Below, one piece after another: positions 34,778-44,887 of a stretch of DNA of 64,000 nucleotides; the stretch's first letter is position 1; each line of letters opens with the position of its first letter. A program made the position numbers and the translations under genes. The DNA lies in contig CM049310.1 in assembly GCA_026874595.1 (NCBI GenBank), positions 66,110,056 to 66,174,055 of the forward strand. The letters run 5' to 3'. Under the pieces are notes generated by a model that saw only the letters and a list, made by a program, of their open reading frames with translations, was not told where the DNA came from and ran no database searches. Origin of the DNA: Sipunculus nudus. Lineage: Eukaryota; Annelida; Sipuncula; Golfingiida; Sipunculidae.

Positions 34778-35080
34778 TAGCTCAGCTGACTGTAAGCATC
34801 TCAGCTGTAGTGATCACCCTTTGTCCGTTGTCCATCTGGCCTGTCGGTCAATTAACAGGACACAAATCATAACCAATAGACCTAGAAACTTCTAACGCAA
34901 CATCCAAAGGAGGTTCCTGGCAAATCTCCTTGGAATCTTGAAATTAGGTCATGCTGACATATATTCTGCAACCTAACATGATTTGGAACACCCAGACACA
35001 CAGAGGGGGCACAAATTGTATGATTTAGGCCTAGAATCTTCTAATGTAACTTTCTGGGATGTCCTGAATTTACATGAGGT
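34778..35080 (+). repeat. Family A2 fragment, 5' part
   Basis: Head TTTTAGCTCAGCTGACTG at 34778 with 'gtgatcaccctttgtccgtt' and 'acacaaatcataacc'. No 3' end seen. Confidence 0.6.
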
Positions 35081-35302
35081 TAAACTGATCTGATTATTAT
35101 CTAACAATGAATATGTTTAAGAAATATGAACACCAAATACAATTTATATCATGGTCACAGATACTAAATCTTGAAATATTCAACAAATATAATTTAAACA
35201 TTTAAATACTTTTATATTCTTGAAGCAAAGCATATGTTGCTGTTGTATAAAATAAAGAACTGACAGATTGGACAATAGAGAGACATGGACTAAATATATA
35301 AT
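35081..35302 (+). other. Unassigned AT-rich intronic sequence
   Basis: No terminus, exon or tandem structure seen before the D element starts. Confidence 0.4.
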
Positions 35303-35944
35303 TGTATCCCCAGACATAGTCGGGATACTATGGTTTCACGATGGTCCCGCCGCCTTGCGAGTGGGATAACTCAAAAAATATTTCACTGATCTTTTTCAAA
35401 CTTTACATTTGTATAGATATAGGTAAGAGGACGAAGCCAATTAAAAATGGGGTCATGACCTATGCTAGGAGAGTGACCTTGACCTTGAATAGGTCCATTT
35501 TTGCTGAAAATAACACAAATTCTTAAATATCTCAAGTAAGCTTGCATGGACTGGTCCAAAAATCAAGGTGACCAAAGATCTTGGATAGCCTTGTGATATA
35601 CCGGAAACTGGTGGCACCACCTATTATCCTTTTCTTGTTTTTACGCCTTTTAATACCCCCATAATTGCCACTTGACAGTACTGTAAGCATTATAAATCAA
35701 AAACTAATGGACAGATTTCTTTCATATTATGCACATGTAGAGAGATGGGTTATGGGATGAGGTCTATTTACATTTGGGTCATGACCTTTACCATGAGAGT
35801 GGCCTTGACCTTTAATGTGTCCATATTTGGTGAAAATCACACACCTCTTATGATATCTCCAGTGTTGATAGCCATATGGATTTCAAACGTGACTTATGTA
35901 TGGCCCACCACTAAAGTAAGAACCCTATAGGTTCTAGGGTCATG

Positions 35945-37391
35945 AGGTCAAAGGTCAAGGTCACTGGACTCGCATCTTAAAAGATACTGTGGATGCATTT
36001 TAAGCCAAACTTTCATCCCAGGTCTTCCATCTTGACTATATAGCTCACTTGCAAATAGTGGATGATCCATATCAATTTTGGGGTCACAAGGTCAAGGTCA
36101 AGGCCACAGGTGCTATCTGTCAAAAAATTAGTTTCTGGATGATAATTCCTGCTTTTATTGATGTATTGATTTCAAACTTGACTTATATATGTCCCATTGA
36201 AAAAGCAAGACTCCAATTGATTAAGGGGTCATGAGGTCAAAGGTCGAGGTCACAGGACACATCTTTAAAAAGATTGTTGATGCATTTTCAGCCAAACATT
36301 TCATCTCAGACCTTTCATCTTGCACATATAGTTCATCTGCCAAAAGAGGAAGACCCCTATCAATTTGAGGTCACAAGGTCAAAGGTGAAGGTCACAGGAG
36401 CCATCTGTCCAAAAATTAGTTTCTGGATGATCATTCCTGCTTTTATTGATGTATTGATTTCAAACTTGACTTGTATAAGACCATTGGAAAAGCAAGACCC
36501 GAATTGATTTTGGGGTCATGAGGTCAAAGGTCAAGGTCACAGGATACATCTTTAAAAAGATTGTGGATGCATTTTCATCCAAACAATTCATCTCAGATCT
36601 TTCATCTTGCACATATAGTTCACCTGCCTAGAGTGGAAGACCCCTATCAATTTTGAGGTCACAAGGTCGTAGGTGAAGGTCACAGGAGCCATCTGTCCAA
36701 AAATTAGTTTCTGGATGATAATTCCTGCTTTTATTGATGTATGGATTTCAAACTTGACTTGTATATGTCCCATTGGAAAAGCAAGACCCGAATTGATTTT
36801 GGGGTCATGAGGTCAAAGTTCAAGGTCACAGGACACATCTTTAAAAAGATTGTGGATGCATTTTCAGCCAAACAATTCATCTCAGATCTTTCATCTTGCA
36901 CATATAGTTCACCTGCCTAGAGTGGAAGACCCCTATCAATTTTGAGGTCACAAGGTCGTAGGTGAAGGTCACAGGAGCCATCTGTCCAAAAATTAGTTTC
37001 TAGATGATAATTCCTGCTATTATTAATGTATGGATTTCAAACTTGACTTGTATATGTCCCATTGGAAAAGCAAGACCCGAATTGATTTTGGGGTCATGAG
37101 GTCAAAGGTCAAGGTCACAGGACACATCTTTAGAAAGATGTGGATGCATTTCCAGCCAAACATTTCATCTCAGATCTTTCATCTTGCACATATAGTTCAC
37201 CAGCCAAGAGAGGAAGAACCCTCTCAATTTTGAGGTCAAAGGTGAAGGTCACAGGAGCCATCTGTCCAAAAATTTGTTTCTGGATATTAATTCCTGCTTT
37301 AATTGATGTATAGATTTCAAATTTTACTTTTATATGTCCCATTGGAAAAGCAAGACCAGAATTGATTGTGGGGTCATGAGGTCAAAGGTCA
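35945..37391 (+). promoter_or_regulatory. AGGTCA direct repeats (DR1-like), once per D unit
   Basis: AGGTCAAAGGTCA, two half-sites with one-base spacing, is exact at 35945, 36521, 37099 and 37379, with single changes at 36233 and 36810. Each is followed directly by AGGTCAC, which also makes TCAAGGTCA. DR1 is the known binding form for RXR-, HNF4- and COUP-TF-type receptors, and TCAAGGTCA for ERR/SF-1 types. Binding in this animal is unknown. Confidence 0.5.
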
Positions 37392-37430
37392 AGGTCACAG
37401 GACACATCTTTAAAAAGATTGTGGATGCAT
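35950..37430 (+). repeat. 289-bp tandem array inside D, about five units
   Basis: 'attagtttctggatgat' recurs near 36128, 36416, 36706, 36996 and 37268, spacing about 272-290 bp. Each unit carries 'cttgcacatatagttca', 'ggtcacaggagccatctg' and the AGGTCA cluster. Confidence 0.85.
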
Positions 37431-37782
37431 GGGATACTATGGTTTCATGACGGTCCCGCCACAGAAAAATCTTGTGAGCAAGATAACTCAAAAAAATTTC
37501 ACGGATCTTTATCAAACTTTACATATGTATAGATATAGGTAAGAGGATGAAGCCTTTTTATAATGGGGTCATGACCTTTGCTAAGAGAGTGACCTTGACC
37601 TTGAACAGGTCCATTTCTGCTGAAAATTACACAAACTCTTAAATATCTCAAGATCGTTTGCATGGATTGGTCCCAAAATCAAGGTGACAGAAGATCTTGG
37701 ATAGCCTTGTATTGTGCCTAAAGGTCAAGGTCTCAGGACCAACATCTTCAAAAAGATTGTGGATTGATAGATGGAAGAAACA

Positions 37783-38693
37783 ACTAGAATACGGGTAGTC
37801 GACAAGCGACTATGTGTATCCGCCTAAATCAGAGTGGAACGGGTGAAGTGAGGCATGGATTGAGTGGCAAGGGGAAATAGAGTGAAGTGTTGCATATTAG
37901 CATGGATGTCTGCAGCCAAATGGTGTATGTAGGTTGCACCACCTACCACAGAATCCAGAAAGCCATCCAAGTTGTATACATATGCAAAATTTGAGGCAGA
38001 TAAGTCAAAATACTATATGTTTATGAGTGATTTTAGCCCGTGGCAGACAAACAGATGGACGCTGTGCAAAAATGGTTGTAGGTGGCGCCACCAGTTTTGC
38101 GTATGATAAAGAGCTATGTGAGAACTATACACATGCAAAACTTTGGCCCAATCGGTCAAACGGTTCCCGAGATATGAGCTTGGATGTCTGTAGCGTAAAC
38201 GTGAATGTAGGTGGCGCCACCTGTCATAAAATCAGAAAAGCTATCCAGGATGTATACGCATGCCGAATTTCAGGTGAATAAGTCAAATCACTGCAGAGAT
38301 ATGAGTGATTTTATCCCATGGCAGACAAACAGACGGGAGCTGTGCATAAATGGTCGTGTGGCGCCACCATTTTTTGTGTATGTTATTAAGCTCTCCAAGG
38401 GCTACATTTGTGCAAAAAAAATTTTCCTGATCCGTCAAACGGTTCCCGAGATAGGTGGGTTTATGTGTGGAAACAGACGCACAAACGGATGCAGAGCGCA
38501 GAGGAAAGGTCAGAGGTCAAAACAAAATCGGGGCGCAGCAGTTCACATGTGACCCGAACATAATCCCGGGTTTCGTAAAATTCCGCCCAGCGGTTACAGA
38601 GGAGTTCTCCGGACACCTACGCCGCGGCGGCGGCGGCGGCGGCGTGCAGCTGAAAACATAGTATCCGCAAAACTCTGTTTTGGCGGATACAAT
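37783..38693 (-). mobile_element. Family C element, reversed, nested in D
   Basis: On the + strand it begins AACTAGAATACGGG with hairpin AGTCG-ACAAG-CGACT (37797-37811) and ends in a GGC run (38621-38643) and TTTTGGCGGATAC, the C head read backwards. About 0.9 kb with both ends present. This is the only clearly reversed element I found in the window. Confidence 0.8.
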
Positions 38694-38807
38694 AATTGCT
38701 TGCCAAGTGTCAGTATATGCTGCTTAAAATGGGGACCTATTCTTAAAGGGGGGGGCCTACTTTTTCTGGGGATACTCTGGCACCTGCGGTGCCAAGAAAT
38801 GTCTAGT

Positions 38808-39152
38808 TTTATTGTTGGGTTTACCCAACCCCTCACACATCCATTCTTTCAGTTTCCTCCCCTATATTGATGCCACGGGGGAATACTTTCCCACCACATC
38901 CAAACCTATAATTTACTGGACAACCGTCTTAACAAAACTATATCATTACCATTCCTTCAACCAAATTTGTACAAGTCTGATACTAATTCAACAAACTGAT
39001 AAAAAGATACTGAAATTCAACTTCATACTACCCAGTTTGTGCAGCTGCACTTTTCAAAGCTACCACAGGTTAGGTAGTATGACAAGTATTCTTCTCTGCA
39101 AACTTTATTTTTTTTTTTCATGCAAATATTCCTTCTAACACCTACATTCACC
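38808..39152 (+). other. Unassigned intronic sequence
   Basis: About 345 bp with no element terminus. It includes the small inverted repeat TTGGGTTTACCCAA at 38815. Nothing else stands out. Confidence 0.4.
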
Positions 39153-39951
39153 TATTAGCGAACCTGTGAGCTTATGCGATGGTGCAGCGTCGTCCGTCGT
39201 GTGTCGTGCGTTGTCTGTACGTTAACCATAGCTATCTCAAAAACGGCAGGAGCTAGCAACACCAAATTTTTTGCAAATATTCAGTCATCCAAAAAACTAT
39301 ATTGGATTTTGTTTATTTTTTTTTCTAACTGCATTTTCTTAGATTTTATAGGGAAAATCTAAAAAAACTTTAAAAATCTTCTTCTCTGAAACTGTCCAGC
39401 CAAATTGTCCAATATTTCACAGAAATGATCCCTGGAACAATCTTTCTCAAGTTTGTTCGAATGGTTCCAGTTCAGATATTTTTGGCTGAGTTACAGGAGG
39501 TTGAACTTTGTTAACTGTGCAAAAAAGCATATTAAAATTTAAATTTCAGAAACGGCTAGAGCTATAATCACCAAATTTTATACAAATGTTTGTCACATGT
39601 CATATCTGATTTTGAGGTATTGGTGGCACCACCTACATTGATGTGTTTTTTAAAAGCGAAAATGTAATTTTAAACTCTTCTAGCTTATACACTGATTTAT
39701 GATGAAACTGTTAAGCTGATTGGTTTAAACTTTACAAGAATTATTCTATGGTAGGGTTCTGCCAGTTTTATAAGAATAGATTGGGTAAATACAGTTTTAA
39801 AAAAACATTGTAGCCAATTGAAAAAGGCTTTCTGTATTTGAAAACAGATTTGACAACATGCTGACTTTCAGCTGCCAAGTCAAGAGGTCACTCAGTACAA
39901 ACAGGTGGGGTCCAGACATCACCATGGCACCTGGCCTGGCTCTGGGGGTGT

Positions 39952-40001
39952 GTCTAGACAATGTGTCTAGACGTCTAGACACAGCGTCTAGACGTCTAGA
40001 C
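39952..40001. promoter_or_regulatory. Five GTCTAGAC palindromes in 50 bp
   Basis: Perfect GTCTAGAC at 39952, 39965, 39973, 39986 and 39994; two pairs abut to make longer palindromes. GTCTAGAC is the classical palindromic SMAD-binding element in vertebrates. Function here is only inferred from the motif. Confidence 0.55.
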
Positions 40002-40094
40002 ACATTGTTTAGATGCAGAATTCCCAGATTATTGGAACTATATCTTTCAACTGTTTAAAAAAACTTGGTTTGCATTTTAAGCAAATTAGGTTAA

Positions 40095-40596
40095 TCATCA
40101 GGTCACATGTGAACTGCTGGGCCCTCATGTTTGGTTGACCTCTGACCTTTCCTCACTGCCCAGCGTCCATTTGTGCGTCTGTTTCCACACATAAACCCGC
40201 ATATCTCAGGAACTGTTTGACCGATCAGGCTAAAAATTTTGCACAAATGTACCCCTTTGATAGCTTTATAACATACACTAAAATGGTGGCACCACCTGCA
40301 ACCATTTTTGCACAGCGTCCATCTGTTCATCTGCCTTGGGATAATATCACTTATATCTCAGTAGTGGTGTGACTTATCTGCCTAAAATTTTGCATGTTTA
40401 TACATCTTTGACAGCTTTCTGGATTTTGTGGTAGGTGGCGCAACCTGCATACACATTTTGGCTGCAGACATCCAGGCTATTATGCAACACACCTCACTCT
40501 ATTTCCCCTTGCCACTGAATCCATGCCTCACTTCACCTTTCCCACTCTGATTTTGGCGGATACACATAGTCCCTTGTTGACTACCCATATTCTAGT
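40095..40596 (+). mobile_element. Family C, 3' part
   Basis: C interior from 'caggtcacatgtgaactg', two core monomers with GGTGGCRCCACC-type centres, 3' end GGCGGATACACATAG, a partly decayed stem and TTCTAGTT at 40596. No head. Confidence 0.7.
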
Positions 40597-40643
40597 TTTT
40601 GTGTTGTGTGCACCCTTGCCAGATTTGCAGCAGTGATGTTTGT

Positions 40644-42458
40644 TGCTTGCCGGAAATCTTCGATTTGGCAAGCATATTCGTCAGTTGCGTATGTCCATTT
40701 GTCTGTTTGTCCCTACTCTCCTGGCAACAATTTGGCAGCAATCGACTTGAAACTTACAGGGATGATTGACAACCCAAAGTCCTGGAACCCTATTGTGTTT
40801 GGTTAACATAGCATCATGGTGAAGGTCAAGGTCATGGAAAGTATGCAATACAGTTTTTGCTCCATAACTTTGTAACAAATGGTCGTAGCCACTTAAACCA
40901 TAGCTTGTTTTATTCGTCATTCCATGGCCTTTTATATGATGGGTACCTGACTCAAATCTGCCGTTACCATGGTTACGCATTTTTGGGTTAAATTGATAAT
41001 TGATAATTTGATAATTTGAAAATAGTCATGCTACATTTTCTATCTTTGTCAATTTTTAAGCTACAGACGTCTGGTTTCGGTCATAATGTAGATTATAGGC
41101 AGCATGACATGATAAACATGAAAGTCTCGCCAAATCTGGCACTAGATCTGGTCAAACGTGAAAAAATGAGATTTCACAGAAATGCTTATAACTCAGCTAC
41201 TTTTTAAGCTAGACCGGTCTGGTTTTCGGCATTTCGTAACATTTGGCCAGCCTGACATGATAAAACTGCAAGACTGGCCAAATCTCACATCATATCTTGT
41301 TTTTATTTATTTATACATATATTTTACCAGGATGGCCCATTCAGTATGTTCAGCTGTTTTTCGATGGGGTCCTGGAAATATCACAGAGAAATATACATTG
41401 ACAAAGATATATACATTACATACTCATGTTAAAATAGTCATTGAAAATAAAATAAAATGTTTAAAACAACGATCTAAACATACACATATTTAAAACATAT
41501 AGAATGCTTCATATGACACAAATGTAATCATATACTATTTTAAAGGTCGAGTAACTAAAATTCTGAGTTTAAAACATGGAAATCGTCATAAAAAGGATTT
41601 ATATAGTTGTTTAAAACGCTTAACATCAGTTACGTGTCTTAAATTATTGGGAATTAACGAGAAAAAACGAGATTTCGCGGGAATACTTATTACTCGGCGA
41701 CTTTTACAGCTACACAGGTCTAATTTTTGGCATTTCATAACATATGACCAGCTTGACATGCCAGAAAAGAAATCAGGCCAAATCTCACACCATATCTCAT
41801 CAAGCAAGAAAAAACAAGATATCATGGAAATGCTTATAACTAGGCGACTTTTACAGCTACTCAGGTCTAGTTTTTGGCATTTGGTAACATTTGGCCAACC
41901 TGACATAGTCAAACTGCGAGAGTGGCCAAATCTCGCACTATATCTGGTCAAATGTGGAAAAACGAGATTTCACAGAAATGCATATAAGTCGGCGACTTTT
42001 ACAGCTAGGCAGGTCTAGTTTTTGGCATTTCATAACATTTGGATGGCTTAAAATGACAAACCTGCAAGACTTGCCAAATCTCGCACCATATCTCGACAAA
42101 CGATAAAAAACGAGATTTCACAAAAATGCTAATAACTCAGCGACTTTTACAGCTAGACAGGTCAAGTTTTTGGCATTTCATAACATTTGGCCAGCTTGAC
42201 ATGAGTAATCTGAAAACTTCTCACTGCTTCTTGTCAAACGAGATTAACGGGATTTCATGGAAATGTTTGAACTTGGTCCCTTTTACCCTAGAAAGGTATG
42301 CAGCTATTCAAAGTCAGCATGCATACATAAACGTATTATTTGTTTCTGCTGCCCCCACAACATTGCTCATTCATATGACTGTTTCTACATGCACTCTCTG
42401 TCTATCTGTCTGTATTATTTCCATTTCCGGCAAGTGCGTGACCTCTGGTCATCTTGTT
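40644..42458 (+). mobile_element. Family H element, complete (1.8 kb), nested in B
   Basis: 5' hairpin arms GCTTGCC and GGCAAGC with an inner AAATC/GATTT pairing (40645-40673). The 12-base CTTGCCGGAAAT (40646) recurs inverted as ATTTCCGGCAAG (42423-42434). Then the 3' hairpin TGACC-TCT-GGTCA (42439-42451) and CTTGTT. The interior is about 150-bp tandem units ('gacttttacagctag', near 41700, 41854, 41995, 42145). A block at about 41300-41650 that does not fit the unit may be a further insertion. No coding frame. Confidence 0.8.
41650..42300 (+). repeat. About 150-bp tandem units of family H
   Basis: 'cttttacagcta' plus 'tttttggcatttcataacat' recurs four times with spacings of 141-154 bp; an older unit lies near 41197. 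Confidence 0.8.
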
Positions 42459-42602
42459 TAATTGTTTCTTGTTCTAAGTGTTTAGTTCTTGCATTGTTGA
42501 TATACATGTTTCACATGTTCTTGAAAAGTAATGGTCCAGCATTGAAGCATTATACCTGGTGTGATCTCATTGCACAGGTTCGCATTAGGCCTGTAGTCCT
42601 TG

Positions 42603-43111
42603 TAAAATTATTCCATGCATACCATATCAATAAGATAGAGACTATAAATTATATCCGTTTACAATAATGACACATCAATTAGAGAAAGTTATAGATTACT
42701 ACATACATATTTTTTTGTGTTTAGTTTTACAACATACACATGCAAAATATTCTGAAATATGCCACAAATTTACATTGGGCATTTAAAATTCAGAGTCTCT
42801 GGTTTGTGTTTCATTACCTCAGGAATCTTGCCATCAGTGGTCTGTTTTGGTCTTCTCTGCTGACTTGGCTTCTTTTTCTGCTTGGAGTCATGGTATGGAA
42901 GGTGTTGCAGAAGATAGCGATAGAATGGCGAGTCTGCTTCTAGTAGTTGCAGGAACATAGGGAGGAACTTGTTGTGAGATAACACACAGTGCACGTGGTA
43001 TGGTCAGTAGTATTGTTGACATAGGCCCGAAGCTGGCTGGTCCCATTATTTATTTTTTTTGTAGCTGGTCAGGAACAATGATGATCTCAGGCTGAGATTT
43101 CACAGCAGTTT
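42603..43111. other. Intronic gap between two B copies
   Basis: The left third (42603-42780) is AT-rich and unassigned. The rest holds the minus-strand coding-like fragment described separately. Confidence 0.4.
42818..43107 (-). pseudogene. Broken coding-like fragment of an unknown gene, minus strand
   Basis: Read on the minus strand, three short stretches in three frames look like one protein: SQPEIIIVPDQLQ (about 43060-43100), QLRAYVNNTTDHTTCTV (about 42990-43040) and LSHNKFLPMFLQLLEADSPF and onward (about 42870-42985), ending in a basic stretch KQKKKPSQQRRPKQ. The last stretch runs to KIPE before a donor-like GTAATG (minus strand, at 42816-42817). Two frame changes and an in-frame stop make it inactive. 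I do not recognise the family. It could be a captured or retrocopied exon, or the edge of a decayed gene. Confidence 0.4.
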
Positions 43112-44318
43112 TTAGTGAACCTGTGAGCTTATACGATGGCGCAGCATCGTCCGTCCAGGGCTGGCTTTCCGCCGTCCATGGCTGTAAGTCAGAAACTGTC
43201 GGAGCTAGCAGCTCCAAATTACATGTAAAATTTTGTCACATGTGAAACTTGGTGGCCTGGAGCTTATTATTGGGTATCTGCATTAATTTAGATTTTATAG
43301 AGAAAAAGCTTAAAAACCTTTAAAAAACCTTTCTCTCTGAAACTGTCCAGCCAAATTGTCCAATATTTCATAGAAATGATCTCTGGAACAATCTCTCTCA
43401 AGTTTGTTCGAATGGTTCCAGTTCGGAGATTTTTGGCCGAGTTACAGGAGGGTGAACTTAGTCATCTGTCCAAAAAAGCACACTAAAATTAAAATCTCAG
43501 AAACGGCTAGAGCTATAATGACCAAATTTTATACCAATGTTTGTCACATATGTCATATCTGATTTTGAGGTATTGGTGGCGCCACCTACATTGATGTGTT
43601 TTTTACAAGCGAATGTAATTTTAAACTCTTCTAGCTTATACACTGATTTATGATGAAACTGTTAAGCTGATTGGTTTAAACTTTACAAGAATTATTCTAT
43701 GGCAGGGTTCTGCCAGTTTTATAAGAATAGATTGGGTAAATACAGTTTTAAAAAAGCATTGTAGCCAATTGAAAAAGGCTTTCTGTATTTGAAATCAGAT
43801 TTGACAATGTGCTGAATTCCAGCAGCCAAGTCAAGAGGTCACTCAGTACAAACAGGTGGGGTCAAGAAATCACCATGGCAACTGACCTGGCTCGGGGGGG
43901 GGGGGGGTGTCTAGACGCTGTGTCTAGACGTCTAGACACAGTGTCTAGACATCTGGACACAATGTTTAGATGCAGAATTCCCAGATTATTGGAACTATAT
44001 CTTTCAACTGTTTGAAAAAATTTGGTTTGCATTTTAAGCAGTTCTTCTACCTTGGGATAAAATCACTCATATCTCAGCAGTGGTTTGACTTATCCACCTG
44101 AAATTTTGCAGGTTTATACATCCTGTCAGTTCTATAAGAATAGATTGGGTAAATGCAGCTTAGCAGTGTAGCCAATTGAAAAGGCTTTCAGTGTTTGAAA
44201 ACAGATTTGACAGCATGGCAAGTTTCAACATGTCAAGTCAAGAGGTCAATCAGTGCACTCGGGTGCAGTCCAGACATCACAATGGCAACTGACCAGGCTC
44301 TGCCTGGTGTCCAGATAC
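43112..44318 (+). repeat. Family B copy, 5' part, with GTCTAGAC array
   Basis: Head TTTTTAGTGAACCTGTGAGC at 43112 and the B body as at 39153, including GGTGGCGCCACC at 43577. The end (43740-44318) is duplicated: 'aatagattgggtaaat' and 'gccaattgaaaaggctttc' occur twice. No B terminus. It contains a run of 14 G at 43894-43907. Confidence 0.6.
43909..43950. promoter_or_regulatory. Four GTCTAGAC palindromes
   Basis: Perfect GTCTAGAC at 43909, 43922, 43930 and 43943, directly after a long G run. Same context ('aaacaggtggggtc...gatgcagaattcccag') as the array at 39952. Confidence 0.5.
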
Positions 44319-44319
44319 A

Positions 44320-44361
44320 GTCTAGACGTCTAGACGATGTGTCTAGACACACTGTCTAGAC
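44320..44361. promoter_or_regulatory. Four GTCTAGAC palindromes
   Basis: Perfect GTCTAGAC at 44320, 44328, 44341 and 44354; a third array in the duplicated end of the same B copy. Confidence 0.5.
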
Positions 44362-44887
44362 ATCAAGAACCTGCCAACTGTGTCAGATTTTACAATAGTT
44401 CAAGTTACGCTCTGTATCTATAAATAGCTTTGGCAGACAACCAACCATTTCAGATTTGCCAACAGGTCAAGTTTCAGTCTGTAAGAGCTAGTGGTAAGTT
44501 TCAGTCTGTAAGAGCCAGTGGTGCGGTTACATGTGGCCAATTAGGTACCCTTGACCTGGGGGAAAGCTGAGCCTCCATTGCCAGGATGCATGAGTAGGTA
44601 TGACTCAATACCAAGGCTAAAAGAGGAACTTGTGACCTATATTCTCCGAGTTTCAGGGCATGTTCGAGCACCCCAAAAATGATGCAAAATACACACAAAT
44701 TATCAGATTCCTCAGGAATGGCTGGATGGCTTGTATTAAATTTGGTGTGCTAATGGGTCTTGATGAACTTATGCTCATATACATGAATGATGACACCAAC
44801 TTCATAATCTTATTTAGTTGCCTGTGCAAGGACATATTGTCAAAATGTCAGTCAGCTGAGCATCATGACCTATGTGTAATTGGTAAT
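44362..44887 (+). repeat. Mixed repeat remnants
   Basis: G-type phrases (CTATAAATAGCTTTGGCAGAC, 44412) are followed by about 350 bp I cannot assign, then a decayed A-type 3' end (CAGCTGAGCATCATGACCTATG, 44854-44875) directly before the D element. Confidence 0.45.

Larger units (their letters stand above)
35303..38807 (+). mobile_element. Family D element (3.5 kb) with a reversed C inside
   Basis: 5' hairpin GTATCCC...GGGATAC (35304-35328) and a GCC-rich tract; the interior holds 'gtgaccttgaccttgaa', a 289-bp tandem array and a nested C on the minus strand (37783-38693). The 3' end has CTGGGGATAC (inverted head), the hairpin GGCACC-TGC-GGTGCC (38779-38793) and GTCTAGTT. No coding capacity. 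Confidence 0.8.
39153..42602 (+). mobile_element. Family B copy containing C and H insertions
   Basis: Head TTAGCGAACCTGTGAGC at 39154; B body to about 39830; GTCTAGAC array (39952-40001); a 5'-truncated C (about 40095-40596); B core; an H element (40644-42458); then the B 3' part with GCACAGGTTCGCATTAGGCC...CCTTGTAA ending at 42602. Confidence 0.7.

Noticed and set aside
36049-37515. Several similar short frames on both strands
   Set aside because: They follow the 289-bp D array.
41300-41650. Possible SINE inside the H element
   Set aside because: The block does not fit the H tandem unit, but no A/B box, tail or target duplication could be shown.
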